A DNA stretch of 64,000 nt from assembly GCA_964500805.1 (NCBI GenBank), contig CAZCQH010000024.1, positions 8,182 to 72,181 of the forward strand, written 5' to 3'. The notes under the pieces were generated by a model. It was given only the letters and a program-made list of their open reading frames with translations. It did no database searches and was not told where the DNA came from. The stretch comes from Ga0077555 sp964500805 (lineage in GTDB: Bacteria; Pseudomonadota; Alphaproteobacteria; Rhizobiales; Hyphomicrobiaceae). A program made the translations under genes and the position numbers. How positions within the stretch are numbered: position 1 is the first letter of the stretch; each line of letters starts with the position of its first letter. Below are positions 51,802 through 60,583 of the stretch, piece after piece.

Positions 51802-53160
51802 CTACTGGCGCAAACGGACCGTCTCGGCCTCGGCAAGATCCCGGTAACCTGTCTGACCGCGCACTTCTGGCATGGCATTGAGCTCGGCTTCCGTTACGCC
51901 GCTCACCGTCAGCCGGTTTGCGCTAAAGCGCATATTCTCGATCGGCAACGCAATCTGCTTTTCTCCTAAGCCGAGAAAGCCGCCGTGCCCGATGATGACA
52001 TAGCGCCTGTTGTCGGGGCCAGTGACCACGCGCTCGACGTCGCCGAGCTGCTGGCCTCGCTCGTTCCATACAGCGAGATCAAGGACCTCCGAGACCAGAA
52101 CGGGCTGCCCGACCGGTTCGACCGCCGCCTGCGCCTGCTGGCGAGCCTGTTCCAGTGCGTTGGTTTGCGCTTGCTGCTGAGGCGGACGCTGCTGAGACTG
52201 AGCCGCCTGTTGCTCGCGTGCCTGCTCGGCTTGAGTTTGCGCTTGCTGCTGCAGCGGAGGCTGCCGAGGCTGAGCCGCCTGTTGCTCGCGTGCCTGCTCG
52301 GCTTGAGTTTGCGTTTGCGTCTGCTGGGCCGTACTTTGCTCTGGTCGAGACGTTGGTGATTGCGCTTGCTGAGCCACTTGGGCTTGAGTCTGCTGGCGCG
52401 CCTCGGCCGGCATCTGCTCGAAGCGAACTTGCGGCTCGCCTTGAGCCTGCTGCATGATTACTCGAGGTTCCCCGGTGCGCTCGAACTGCACCTGTGGCTG
52501 ACCCTGCTGCTGGACTGTAGGCCGGATCTCCCCTGGGGGCAGCACGATGACTCGCGGCTGCCCACGCTCGATCTCGACCTCTGCTTTCTGCTGAGGCGGC
52601 ACGACCCGTACTTGCGGTTGAGCCTGGTCGACCGAGACGGTCGGCTGCGGCATGCTGACAGCTACGTCAGGCTGCGGCATGCGGACGATAATCTCCGGCT
52701 GCGGTTGTTGCACGGTAATAACCGGAGGAGGCTGACGCACGGTAATCTGCGGCATCGGTTGGCGCACGTTCACCTGCGGCTGCGGTTGCCTCACGGTGAT
52801 TTGCGGCGCGGCCTGATCGAACGAGACTTGAGGCGCCTGCTGCTGAACGACTATGTGGCTTTGATCCTGGGCCTGGGCCTGCTGCTGGCCACTCTGAACC
52901 GCTCGCATCTGCTGAATGGTCTGGCGGCACGCCTGTACATTGTTAGTGCGCTGATACTCACGCGCCTGTGCAAGGCTCACCTGTTGCGCGCCCTGCTCGC
53001 CCATTTGCTGAATACGTCGGATGAGACGGTCACAGGCGTTCTGAACTGTCGGTGCAGCCGCACTCGGTTGCTGCTGTTGGGTTTGCCGCTGCGGAGTCTG
53101 GGCGACTGCAAGTGATACCAACGCTGTAGAACCAAGCAGTCCTAATGCGAAACTCTTCAT
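51802..53160 (-). CDS. Secreted Gln-rich repeat protein with C-terminal PRC-barrel
   Basis: A 452-residue protein with a signal peptide (cleavage near residue 20, A-V-A-Q). A cysteine-containing helical part (residues 40-90) is followed by nine tandem 9-residue repeats of the form Q-P-Q-(V/I)-x-V-R-Q-P (109-189), a looser repeat block (200-250), a Gln/Ala-rich region with a duplicated 23-residue unit (about 282-330), and a PRC-barrel (about 352-420, L-V-S-E-V-L-D-L-A-V ... L-G-D-V-E-R-V-V-T-G). The repeats alternate hydrophobic strands and Pro, suggesting a solenoid or an extended periplasmic spacer. Confidence 0.8.
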   Translation of the reverse strand: MKSFALGLLGSTALVSLAVAQTPQRQTQQQQPSAAAPTVQNACDRLIRRIQQMGEQGAQQVSLAQAREYQRTNNVQACRQTIQQMRAVQSGQQQAQAQDQSHIVVQQQAPQVSFDQAAPQITVRQPQPQVNVRQPMPQITVRQPPPVITVQQPQPEIIVRMPQPDVAVSMPQPTVSVDQAQPQVRVVPPQQKAEVEIERGQPRVIVLPPGEIRPTVQQQGQPQVQFERTGEPRVIMQQAQGEPQVRFEQMPAEARQQTQAQVAQQAQSPTSRPEQSTAQQTQTQTQAEQAREQQAAQPRQPPLQQQAQTQAEQAREQQAAQSQQRPPQQQAQTNALEQARQQAQAAVEPVGQPVLVSEVLDLAVWNERGQQLGDVERVVTGPDNRRYVIIGHGGFLGLGEKQIALPIENMRFSANRLTVSGVTEAELNAMPEVRGQTGYRDLAEAETVRLRQ

Positions 53161-53296
53161 TCACCTTCCACCACGTTAAGCTGGCCTATTGGCAGCTTAA
53201 CGAGGAGGGCCAACAATCGTTCCGAAAGGGGCAATTTCGAAGCAGTCGGCTGGGTTGTGGCACGGGTCAGACATGGCTCCGATCCATGCCGAACCC

Positions 53297-53773
53297 TCAC
53301 TTCACATCCGCGGCGACCTTGATCGACTTGATCTTGTCCGGGTTCTGCACGGGCTCACCGCGCTTGATCTTGTCGACGTTGTCCATGCCTTCGATGACCT
53401 TGCCCCAGACGGTGTATTGGCGGTCGAGGAACGTCGCATCATCGAAGCAGATGAAGAACTGGCTGTTCGCCGAGTCGGGGTTCGACGCGCGCGCCATGGA
53501 GCAGATGCCGCGCACGTGCGGCTCGCGATTGAACTCGGCCTTGAGGTTTGGATACTTCGAGCCGCCAGTACCGGTGCCGTGCGGGCAGCCGGTCTGCGCC
53601 ATGAAGCCGTCGATGACGCGGTGGAACACGATGCCGTCGTAGAAGCCTTCGCGCACCAGCTTCTTGATGTGGTCGACATGTCCCGGCGCCAGGTCGGGCC
53701 GCATCTCGATCACGACGTTGCCTTGCGTCGTATCCATGACGAGCGTGTTCTCGGGGTCTTTGTATTTTGCCAT
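53297..53773 (-). CDS. Cyclophilin-type peptidyl-prolyl isomerase, cytoplasmic
   Basis: A 158-residue cyclophilin without signal peptide. F-H-R-V-I-D-G-F-M-A-Q-T-G, the catalytic arginine motif, is at about 51-63, and N-S-Q-F-F-I-C near residue 105 follows. It resembles the PpiB type. CAAGGAG upstream of the ATG is a good ribosome binding site. It is directly downstream of the secreted cyclophilin gene and separated from it by a long inverted repeat element. Confidence 0.93.
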   Translation of the reverse strand: MAKYKDPENTLVMDTTQGNVVIEMRPDLAPGHVDHIKKLVREGFYDGIVFHRVIDGFMAQTGCPHGTGTGGSKYPNLKAEFNREPHVRGICSMARASNPDSANSQFFICFDDATFLDRQYTVWGKVIEGMDNVDKIKRGEPVQNPDKIKSIKVAADVK

Positions 53774-53790
53774 TGGGTTGGCTCCTTGTG

Positions 53791-53876
53791 AGAGGGAGTA
53801 GGGAATTGGTTGGGAATAGGAATTAGTGCGAGGCAGCGGGCGAATTCGCCTACTCCCTAATCGCTACTCCTTCCTC
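53791..53876. repeat. Intergenic inverted repeat element, copy B (between cyclophilins)
   Basis: The left arm (from 53791, AGAGGGAGTAGGGAAT) and right arm (53849-53876, CCTACTCCCTAATCGCTACTCC) are near complements and share the words of the element at 5896-5978. It begins right after the ribosome binding site of the cytoplasmic cyclophilin and its right arm overlaps the stop codon of the secreted one. Confidence 0.65.
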
Positions 53877-54414
53877 ATTTCGCATCGCTTTGCAGGTAGA
53901 CCTTCAGCATCTTGTCCGGATTGGCCGGCGGCTCGCCCTTGGCGATCTGGTCGACAAACTGCATGCCTTCGATCACACGGCCCCAGACGGTGTATTGGCC
54001 GTTCAAATGAGGGGCGTGCTGGAAGGTGATGAAGAACTGGCTGTTGGCGCTGTTCGGGTTGCTGGTGCGCGCTGCGCCAATGGTGCCACGCTCAAAGCCT
54101 GTCGGAGTGAACTCTGCGGGAAGATCCGGAAGCTTCGAGCCACCTGTCCCGGTGCCGGTCGGATCGCCAGTCTGCGCCATGAAGCCCGGGATCACGCGGT
54201 GAAAGACCAAGCCGTTGTAGAACCCCTGTTTGGCCAGCGTCTTCACGCGCTCGACGTGCTTCGGCGCGAGATCGGGCCGGAGCTGGATCAGCACCTTGCC
54301 TGTCTTCAACTCGATCACGAGCGTGTTGTCGGGCGTGGCCTTGGGTGCCTGGGCAGAGGCGGGCGCGGCAATCGTCAGTAGGGCCAGCAGGAGGCCCGCG
54401 AGCATGCGAATCAA
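53875..54414 (-). CDS. Cyclophilin-type peptidyl-prolyl isomerase, secreted
   Basis: A 179-residue cyclophilin with a signal peptide (L-A-G-L-L-L-A-L-L-T-I-A-A-P-A-S-A-Q). F-H-R-V-I-P-G-F-M-A-Q-T-G and N-S-Q-F-F-I-T are the catalytic motifs. It is about 60 percent similar by eye to its neighbour, pointing to a tandem duplication with one copy directed to the periplasm. It assists folding of exported proteins. Confidence 0.93.
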   Translation of the reverse strand: MIRMLAGLLLALLTIAAPASAQAPKATPDNTLVIELKTGKVLIQLRPDLAPKHVERVKTLAKQGFYNGLVFHRVIPGFMAQTGDPTGTGTGGSKLPDLPAEFTPTGFERGTIGAARTSNPNSANSQFFITFQHAPHLNGQYTVWGRVIEGMQFVDQIAKGEPPANPDKMLKVYLQSDAK

Positions 54415-54630
54415 AGGTAGCTCCTGTTGCTGGCTGGCCGTAGGGTCGGCCGGTGCATTCGCGGCCCCTTATGGCTTTAGTTGGGCCCCGTCGCAAGCCT
54501 CTGACATACAATGCAAACGCACACGCTGCGCAGCGCCCGCACCAATTTTTCCCCAGGAGGTCATATACCGCAGGCATCAGGTCTCGAATCGAGCGATTAT
54601 CCGCAGTCCTGTCCATCGCGCGGCCCAAAG

Positions 54631-55395
54631 GTGATCGAAGCATTCGCCATCATCGCAATGACGCTTGCCACCATCGCCGCCATTGCAACACACGTTGCAC
54701 CGCGGCTGGTGCCGAAGCAGCTCGTGTTCGATCTGACGCCCGATCGGCCACATCCTTTTGGCTATCGCATGGCGTGGCTCGCGATCCGGACGTGCGAGAC
54801 ACAACGCGTCATCGACGCGCTGCGAATTGAGGGCGTGGAGCCCGCGAACTGGAACACGGGCCTCGGTACCGTCTACACGGACCACTATGCAGAGACACAC
54901 CTCTTCATCACGCCGCCGGTCGATGGCTGGACGTTGGTAGTCGGTCTGCCGCTGCCGCATCCCCTCGGACGCGCCTTCATCGACAAGGCGACACCGCTGC
55001 TGCTGGAGCTCGGCGGCCACTTTCCCGAAGTGCAGTACTATTTCGCCTATCCTCCGATCGATCTCTTCGCCTGGGCGCGGGTGTCCGACGGCCAGCTCGT
55101 ACGCGCTTATGCCGCCGGCGGTGACGGCCTCCTCTGGAGCAAGGGCAAGCCGACGAGGGAAGAGAGATCGCTCGATCTCAAGCTTTTCGAATTCCGAGGC
55201 GTCAAGGGTCGCAAGGGCGATGTGGGCAGCGAGATCGTGCTGCATCCGACCGAGGACCATGTGCTGCGACTTGCCAGCCGCTGGAGTCTCGACCCGACAC
55301 GGATCGACAAGATGGGCGCAGCGCCAGCACTCGGCTACATCGGCCGCGCGCCCGCTCGCTGGCGGCTCGAGCGCCGACGGCAGGAAGCAGCCTGA
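54631..55395 (+). CDS. Membrane-anchored protein of unknown function
   Basis: A 254-residue protein read from GTG at 54631: one N-terminal hydrophobic helix (I-E-A-F-A-I-I-A-M-T-L-A-T-I-A-A-I-A) followed by a globular domain without recognised motifs. It contains W-N-T-G-L-G-T-V-Y, P-P-V-D-G-W-T-L-V-V-G-L-P-L-P and Y-F-A-Y-P-P-I-D-L-F-A-W-A. An upstream ATG at 54511 would add 40 unlikely residues. It is convergent with mreB. Confidence 0.6.
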   Translation: MIEAFAIIAMTLATIAAIATHVAPRLVPKQLVFDLTPDRPHPFGYRMAWLAIRTCETQRVIDALRIEGVEPANWNTGLGTVYTDHYAETHLFITPPVDGWTLVVGLPLPHPLGRAFIDKATPLLLELGGHFPEVQYYFAYPPIDLFAWARVSDGQLVRAYAAGGDGLLWSKGKPTREERSLDLKLFEFRGVKGRKGDVGSEIVLHPTEDHVLRLASRWSLDPTRIDKMGAAPALGYIGRAPARWRLERRRQEAA

Positions 55396-55443
55396 ACGCA
55401 AGGTGCACGCTTGCGCTCGTCAGCTTGCAAGCGGACATCGGCT

Positions 55444-56481
55444 TCAAGGCTTGATCAGCAGGTGTTCGCGTTCCTGCAGCGACTGCAACACCAAGGCCGT
55501 GCCCTGCACGACGCAATGCATCGGATTGTCAGGAACAATGAATTTCACGCCGACGCGGCGCTCGAGCTCGACATCGATCTTGTCGAGCAGCGCCCCACCA
55601 CCCGAAAGCGAAATTCCCCGGTCGCAGATATCGCTTGCGACTTCCGGCGGCAGATCCTCGATCGACCGCTGCACGAACTCCGCGATCTCCTCGATCGGCC
55701 CTTCCAGCGCTTCCGCGATGTCGTGCGGCCCGAGCACGGCAGTCTTGGGCCAACCTTGCCGGAGGTCGCGGCCGCGTATGCGGATTTCCGCCGCCCGGCC
55801 GTTCTCCTGCATCACGGCCGTGCCAGCCTCGACCTTGATGCGCTCGGCATTCCCGTGTCCGATGACGAGCTGATGCTTGCGCCGCACGTAGCGGATGATT
55901 GCTTCGTCCATCGTGTTGCCGGCGCAGCGCAGCGAGCGCGCCTGCACGACGTCTCCAAGCGACAGCACCGCGACGTCCGTCGTACCACCGCCGATGTCGA
56001 CAACCATGGACGCGGCCGGCTCATCGATGGTCAAGCCGGCACCGAGAGACGCGGCCACGGGCTCCTCGATCAGATAAACGCGCCGCGCGCCGGCAGAAAC
56101 AGCCGTCTCGTAGACGGCGCGCCGCTCGACAGGTGTCGCGCCAGCCGGCACGCAGATGAGAATGCGCGGGCGGCGAAAGCCAAGCATCGTCTTCGCGCGC
56201 TTGATGAACTGGCGCAACATTTCCTCGGTCGCGATGAAGTCGGCGATGACCCCGTCACGCAAGGGCCGGATGGTCTCGATCGATTCGGGCGTGCGCCCGA
56301 CCATCAGCTTGGCTTTCTGCCCGACAGCCAGCACCTCGCGCGATCCATGGCGCGAGCGGATTGCAACGACCGACGGCTCGTCGAGGATGATGCCCCGACC
56401 GACGACGTACACCAGCGTATTGGCTGTGCCGAGATCGATGGCGATGTCATCCGAGAACGCGCCGGTGACTCCTTGCAACAT
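55444..56481 (-). CDS. mreB: MreB-family actin homologue (probable second MreB)
   Basis: Bacterial actin that guides wall synthesis for rod shape. The 345-residue protein has the phosphate-1 loop D-L-G-T-A-N-T, I-E-E-P-V-A-A near residue 140, M-V-V-D-I-G-G-G-T-T-D-V-A and L-S-G-G-G-A-L-L near 285. Compared with the MreB I know from Hyphomicrobiales it differs at the C-terminus (V-P-D-N-P-M-H-C-V-V-Q-G-T in place of A-D-D-P-L-T-C-V-V-R-G-T) and mreC/mreD do not follow. An orphan paralogue is likely. The ATG at 56481 gives normal length. Confidence 0.88.
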   Translation of the reverse strand: MLQGVTGAFSDDIAIDLGTANTLVYVVGRGIILDEPSVVAIRSRHGSREVLAVGQKAKLMVGRTPESIETIRPLRDGVIADFIATEEMLRQFIKRAKTMLGFRRPRILICVPAGATPVERRAVYETAVSAGARRVYLIEEPVAASLGAGLTIDEPAASMVVDIGGGTTDVAVLSLGDVVQARSLRCAGNTMDEAIIRYVRRKHQLVIGHGNAERIKVEAGTAVMQENGRAAEIRIRGRDLRQGWPKTAVLGPHDIAEALEGPIEEIAEFVQRSIEDLPPEVASDICDRGISLSGGGALLDKIDVELERRVGVKFIVPDNPMHCVVQGTALVLQSLQEREHLLIKP

Positions 56482-56789
56482 CTCTACTCTTGCCCCAATG
56501 CCCAGCAACGCTTGCCGCGGCACCTACACACTTACGCCATATCACGAGCGCTTTCGCAAACCACACGTCCGATGCGCCGCATCCAGTCAACGCGCAGCCC
56601 CGGGCCTGGCTCCGCTCCCTTGAACGCGACGCATCGCTTGATGTCAACGAGGCCCGGCATGACTGCAAGCGGTGCAATCGGCGAATCCACTGCAGCTCCC
56701 GGGCGCACCTTTCGATCGGCACAAAGGGCATGGGACTGCCGGTCCCATGTCCCATGCTTCTTTCCTCATGCCTGCGCGAAGCACGCGTC
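56482..56789. other. Intergenic region between leuA and mreB
   Basis: About 308 bp on the minus-strand path from leuA to mreB, with no supported gene. It must contain the leuA terminator and possibly the mreB promoter; no clear hairpin was identified by eye. Confidence 0.35.
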
Positions 56790-58391
56790 TCAACCGACCA
56801 TCGCCTGCGCGTTTGGTCCGCGCAGCCGCTTGGAGAGAAGCTTGTTCAGCGCCGCGACATAGGCGCGGGCCGAGGCGACCATGGTGTCGGTGTCGGCACC
56901 ACGGCCCGTCACTTCCTTGCCGTTCTCCTCGAGACGGACCATCACCTCGGCCTGCGCGTCGGTGCCTTCCGTCACGGCCATCACCTGGTAGAGCGGCAGG
57001 CGCGCCTCGTGCGGCACGATGATCCTGATCGCCTTGAAGATCGAATCGACGGGACCGTCGCCGCTCGCCTCCTGCGTGCTGGCCGTGCCGTCGATCTCGA
57101 GCGTGATGGTTGCTTTCGGCGGACCTGCCGTGCCGGCGCGCACCTCGAGCGAGACGAATTTGATGCGGTCGGACTGGCTCGCGACCTCCTGGTCGACGAG
57201 GGCCTCGATGTCCTCATCGAAGACCAGCTTCTTCTTGTCCGCGAGATCCTTGAACCGCCGGAAGGCGTCCTGGAATGCGTTGTCGCCGAGCTCATAGCCG
57301 AGCTGCTTGAGCTTGTCGCGAAACGCGGCACGCCCCGACAGCTTGCCGAGCGACAGTGTCGATTTCGAGAGCCCGACGTCCTCCGGCTTCATGATCTCGT
57401 AGGTCTCCACGTTCTTCAGCATCCCGTCCTGATGAATGCCGCTCTCGTGCGCGAAGGCGTTCCGGCCAACGACGGCCTTGTTGTACTGGACCGGAAAGGC
57501 CGACACCGCCGAGACCAGCTTCGAAGCCCGCGTGAATTTGGTCGAGTCGACCTCCGACCAGTACGGCAGCACGTCGCCGCGCACCTTCATCGCCATCACC
57601 ACCTCTTCCAGCGCGGCGTTGCCGGCGCGCTCGCCAAGGCCGTTGATGGTGCACTCGATCTGCCGCGCACCCGCGCGCACGCCTGCCAGCGAATTGGCCA
57701 CGGCCATGCCGAGGTCGTTGTGGCAGTGCGTCGACCAGACGACCGTGTCGCCGCCCGGCACCTCCTCGCGGAGCCGCTTGATCAGCGCGTAGTACTCCTC
57801 CGGGACGGAGTACCCCACCGTGTCGGGGATGTTGATCGTCGTCGCCCCCTGCTTGATGGCGATCTCGCAGCACTTGAAGAGCACGTCCCACTCGGTTCGC
57901 GTTGCGTCCTCGGCACTCCACTCGACATTGTCGGTGTAGTTGCGGGCGCGCGCGACACTGGCACCCGACGCCTCGATCACCTGCTCCGCCGTCATCTGCA
58001 GCTTCCACTTGCGGTGGACGGGGCTCGTCGAGATGAAGGTGTGGATGCGCGGCTGCTTGGCAAACTTCGCCGCCTCGCCGGCACGGTCGATGTCGGCGAA
58101 ACTTGAGCGCGCGAGACCGCAGACGACCGCATTCTTGACGATCTTGGCGATCTCGCAGACGGCCTCGAAGTCGCCGTTGGAGGAGATCGGAAAGCCGGCC
58201 TCGATGATGTCGACGCCCATCTCGTCGAGGAGTGCCGCCACCTTGAGCTTATGCTCGAGCGTCATTGCGGCGCCCGGCGACTGCTCGCCGTCGCGCAGGG
58301 TGGTGTCGAAAATCAGGACGCGATCCTTGGCGTCCTTGTTGGCGTTGGCAGCGATGACGGCGGCAGTATCCAGCTTGCCTGTGGTGCTCAT
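56790..58391 (-). CDS. leuA: 2-isopropylmalate synthase
   Basis: First committed enzyme of leucine synthesis: condenses acetyl-CoA with 2-oxoisovalerate. The 533-residue protein has the N-terminal D-T-T-L-R-D-G-E-Q-S-P-G (catalytic Arg and metal Asp), the H-C-H-N-D-L-G-M-A motif with metal histidines, G-L-G-E-R-A-G-N-A-A-L and a C-terminal regulatory domain. ATG at 58391 (M-S-T-T-G-K-L-D) is chosen over an upstream in-frame ATG at 58463. It stands alone on the minus strand. Confidence 0.96.
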   Translation of the reverse strand: MSTTGKLDTAAVIAANANKDAKDRVLIFDTTLRDGEQSPGAAMTLEHKLKVAALLDEMGVDIIEAGFPISSNGDFEAVCEIAKIVKNAVVCGLARSSFADIDRAGEAAKFAKQPRIHTFISTSPVHRKWKLQMTAEQVIEASGASVARARNYTDNVEWSAEDATRTEWDVLFKCCEIAIKQGATTINIPDTVGYSVPEEYYALIKRLREEVPGGDTVVWSTHCHNDLGMAVANSLAGVRAGARQIECTINGLGERAGNAALEEVVMAMKVRGDVLPYWSEVDSTKFTRASKLVSAVSAFPVQYNKAVVGRNAFAHESGIHQDGMLKNVETYEIMKPEDVGLSKSTLSLGKLSGRAAFRDKLKQLGYELGDNAFQDAFRRFKDLADKKKLVFDEDIEALVDQEVASQSDRIKFVSLEVRAGTAGPPKATITLEIDGTASTQEASGDGPVDSIFKAIRIIVPHEARLPLYQVMAVTEGTDAQAEVMVRLEENGKEVTGRGADTDTMVASARAYVAALNKLLSKRLRGPNAQAMVG

Positions 58392-58964
58392 AGCGGTGCA
58401 ATCCCTTGGCGTCGTTCCTGCGGCCAGCGCCGGACGCAATTCGCGTTTCACGTGCTGACCCATCTATGCGCCCGCGTTGCAAACTGCGCAACCGGCGCGG
58501 CTCATCGTCGGCTTGGCATCGAGATCCCCTGAGCGCCCGTCCCGGATGGATCCGGAACCTCGATCGGCTCAGGGGCTGGTAAGGAGGAGAATAAGGCCGA
58601 GCGCCGAAGCGAGACCGTCCGGCAGGGCTGGCGCCCCCCGCGTCGTCTCCAGCTTGTCGTCGCGCAGATGCATGGATTGCATGGGCCTGTTGTGCCGGGG
58701 CGTGCCGCCCGAGCAGGCGACAGTAAAGCCCAACGGCCCACCGCTTGGCAAGGAGTTTCGTGTTAAGCGGTGTCAAACCTTCATCGCGGGTCGCTTCGGC
58801 ATTCGACTTGCCGACACGAAGCTATCGCTGTCGAGACGCCGAATGCGCATCCATCTCGCCACGAGAGCCGCAGTTGAATTGTCCCTGGGGCAACTTCACT
58901 CGTCGCCCAAATCAAGCTGGACTTGGGGCGGCCTATTGGTTAGAGACCCGGTTCTGTTGCGGCC
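58392..58964. other. Intergenic region between leuA and tRNA-Lys
   Basis: About 570 bp. No gene with family support. Two short minus-strand frames near 58502-58751 were considered and left out. The leuA promoter should be here, and the tRNA promoter just before 58965. No leucine-rich leader peptide was seen. Confidence 0.35.
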
Positions 58965-59040
<76 letters not shown>

Positions 59041-59656
59041 AATCACCGCGAAGAAGCAACAACTTATTTTGCCATCTTCCGCGGAGCTGCCGAGGCTTGC
59101 AATTCGTGTCCGTGTGGTGTCCGCAGCTCGGGCAGTTTTCCAGCTTTCGCCCCCGGCAAATGACCTGGGTTGAGCGCCACGGCCCAGCGCTCGCGGCAGG
59201 CAGCGGGTTCGCTTGCGGCAAGGGCCAGACGCGGCTGCTCGGGCTGCCAATGCATTGCACTCGCGAGCGGCCAGACCGCCCTGCACTTGCGTTCCGCGAG
59301 GGCCAGACGAGCGTGGCACTCGCCCCTGGCGAGAGCGCTGTCAGACGCTGCTGCGAAGGCATCCGGCCGCCAGGCCGGGGTGGGTGTTTGCCGGGTCGTA
59401 TCCGTATGCGCTAGGAGGCCGCCGCGCACTTATATGGCGGGAGCTTTCCTGAACGTCGTTTCCTGATGCCCATGCGCGTAACTCGCCGGGGTTTAATCCA
59501 AAATATGATAATCCGTCATGGTGTGTTATTGAGGTGACACAACCGATGCGTCATCGACTTTCTATTGCTTCCGCTAGGTGCGATGCAGAAAAAACCAATT
59601 AGCGTTCTGGCGCCCGCCTTGGGCGAGACGGTTTATTGACAGATGGGAGTGACGTC
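59041..59656. other. Region after tRNA-Lys without recognised gene
   Basis: About 615 bp with no supported coding gene. Three imperfect copies of a GGCCAGAC-containing word occur at about 59222-59310. From about 59500 on the sequence is visibly more A/T-rich than the rest of the window. It may be island DNA adjoining the tRNA. Confidence 0.4.
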
Positions 59657-60418
59657 ATGCGAGTGAGTATGCTGGTCGTGGCTGCAAAGCTCGGCTTGTT
59701 CGCGCTGCTTGCGCAAAGCGTGGTGGCTAAGGCGGCTGAGATCAAAGTTATGGCCGGCGCTGCTATGTCGGGGGCTTTCGGAGAGCTTATCCCCCAGTTC
59801 GAGCGCACCACGGGACACAAGGTCGTAATCCAGTACGGCTCGACTGGAACCTTCAAGAAGCAGATCGAGGCCGGTGAAGCTGTTGACTTGGTTATTTTCG
59901 GTTCGGGTGGGGTCGATGATCTCATCAAGCAAGGCAAGATTGCCGGTGACACGCGGGTGGATATCGCCCGCGTCGGCGTAGGCGTTGCTGTGCGCGAAGG
60001 CGCACCCAAACCCGACATCGGTTCGGTTGATGCCTTGAGGAAGACGCTGCTCAACGCGAAATCAATCACCTATACGCCAGCAGGTGCTATCGGTCCGGAT
60101 CAGTTGATAGAGCGGCTCGGGATTGCCGAGCAAGTGAAGGGTAAGGTCAAGCCAAATCCGCCCGACCGCATTCCCCAAGTCGTGGCGGACGGAGAAGCTG
60201 AACTTGCAATCGGGAATATTCCCTCATTTCTAACTGCCAAGGGTGTGCAGCTTGTTGGTTCTCTCCCGGCGGAGCTGCAGAACTGGTTTGTAAACACAGC
60301 CGGCGTCAGCGCCGCTGCGAAGCAACCGGATGCCGCCAAGGCCCTGATCAAGCATCTCACGACGCCGGAAGCCGCAGCCATCATCAAGGCTAGAGGCATG
60401 GAGCCGCTTGGTAAGTAG
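59657..60418 (+). CDS. Extracellular solute-binding protein (ModA/molybdate-like type)
   Basis: A 253-residue periplasmic binding protein. Signal peptide of about 25 residues (cleavage near V-V-A-K-A-A). The first motif I-K-V-M-A-G-A-A-M-S-G-A-F is that of ModA-like proteins, followed by Y-G-S-T-G-T-F-K-K-Q-I-E-A-G and D-L-V-I-F-G-S-G-G. The cognate permease and ATPase are not adjacent, so it is orphaned or the operon is elsewhere. The ligand is a small oxyanion or related compound by family only. Confidence 0.8.
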   Translation: MRVSMLVVAAKLGLFALLAQSVVAKAAEIKVMAGAAMSGAFGELIPQFERTTGHKVVIQYGSTGTFKKQIEAGEAVDLVIFGSGGVDDLIKQGKIAGDTRVDIARVGVGVAVREGAPKPDIGSVDALRKTLLNAKSITYTPAGAIGPDQLIERLGIAEQVKGKVKPNPPDRIPQVVADGEAELAIGNIPSFLTAKGVQLVGSLPAELQNWFVNTAGVSAAAKQPDAAKALIKHLTTPEAAAIIKARGMEPLGK

Positions 60419-60583
60419 TAGGGATGGCGTCGCGACTTCGACGTTGGCCGTTCTGTAAACGAAGACGAAAGCAGCGAAGTGAGGCCGTCAGTGCGGAGCG
60501 CCTGGCCGAGTGCCGGCTCTTGGATCAGCTGGCCGACTGTCATACAATCGTCGAATTTTCAGAAGCCCAGAGGAGGGCAATCG

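Noticed and set aside
58502..58751. Two short minus-strand frames after tRNA-Lys/leuA
   Set aside because: No ribosome binding sites, no recognised sequence, and mutually overlapping.
59064..59429. Minus-strand 121-codon frame after the tRNA
   Set aside because: Ala/Arg/Leu-rich composition, no start signal; several overlapping frames of equal quality exist.
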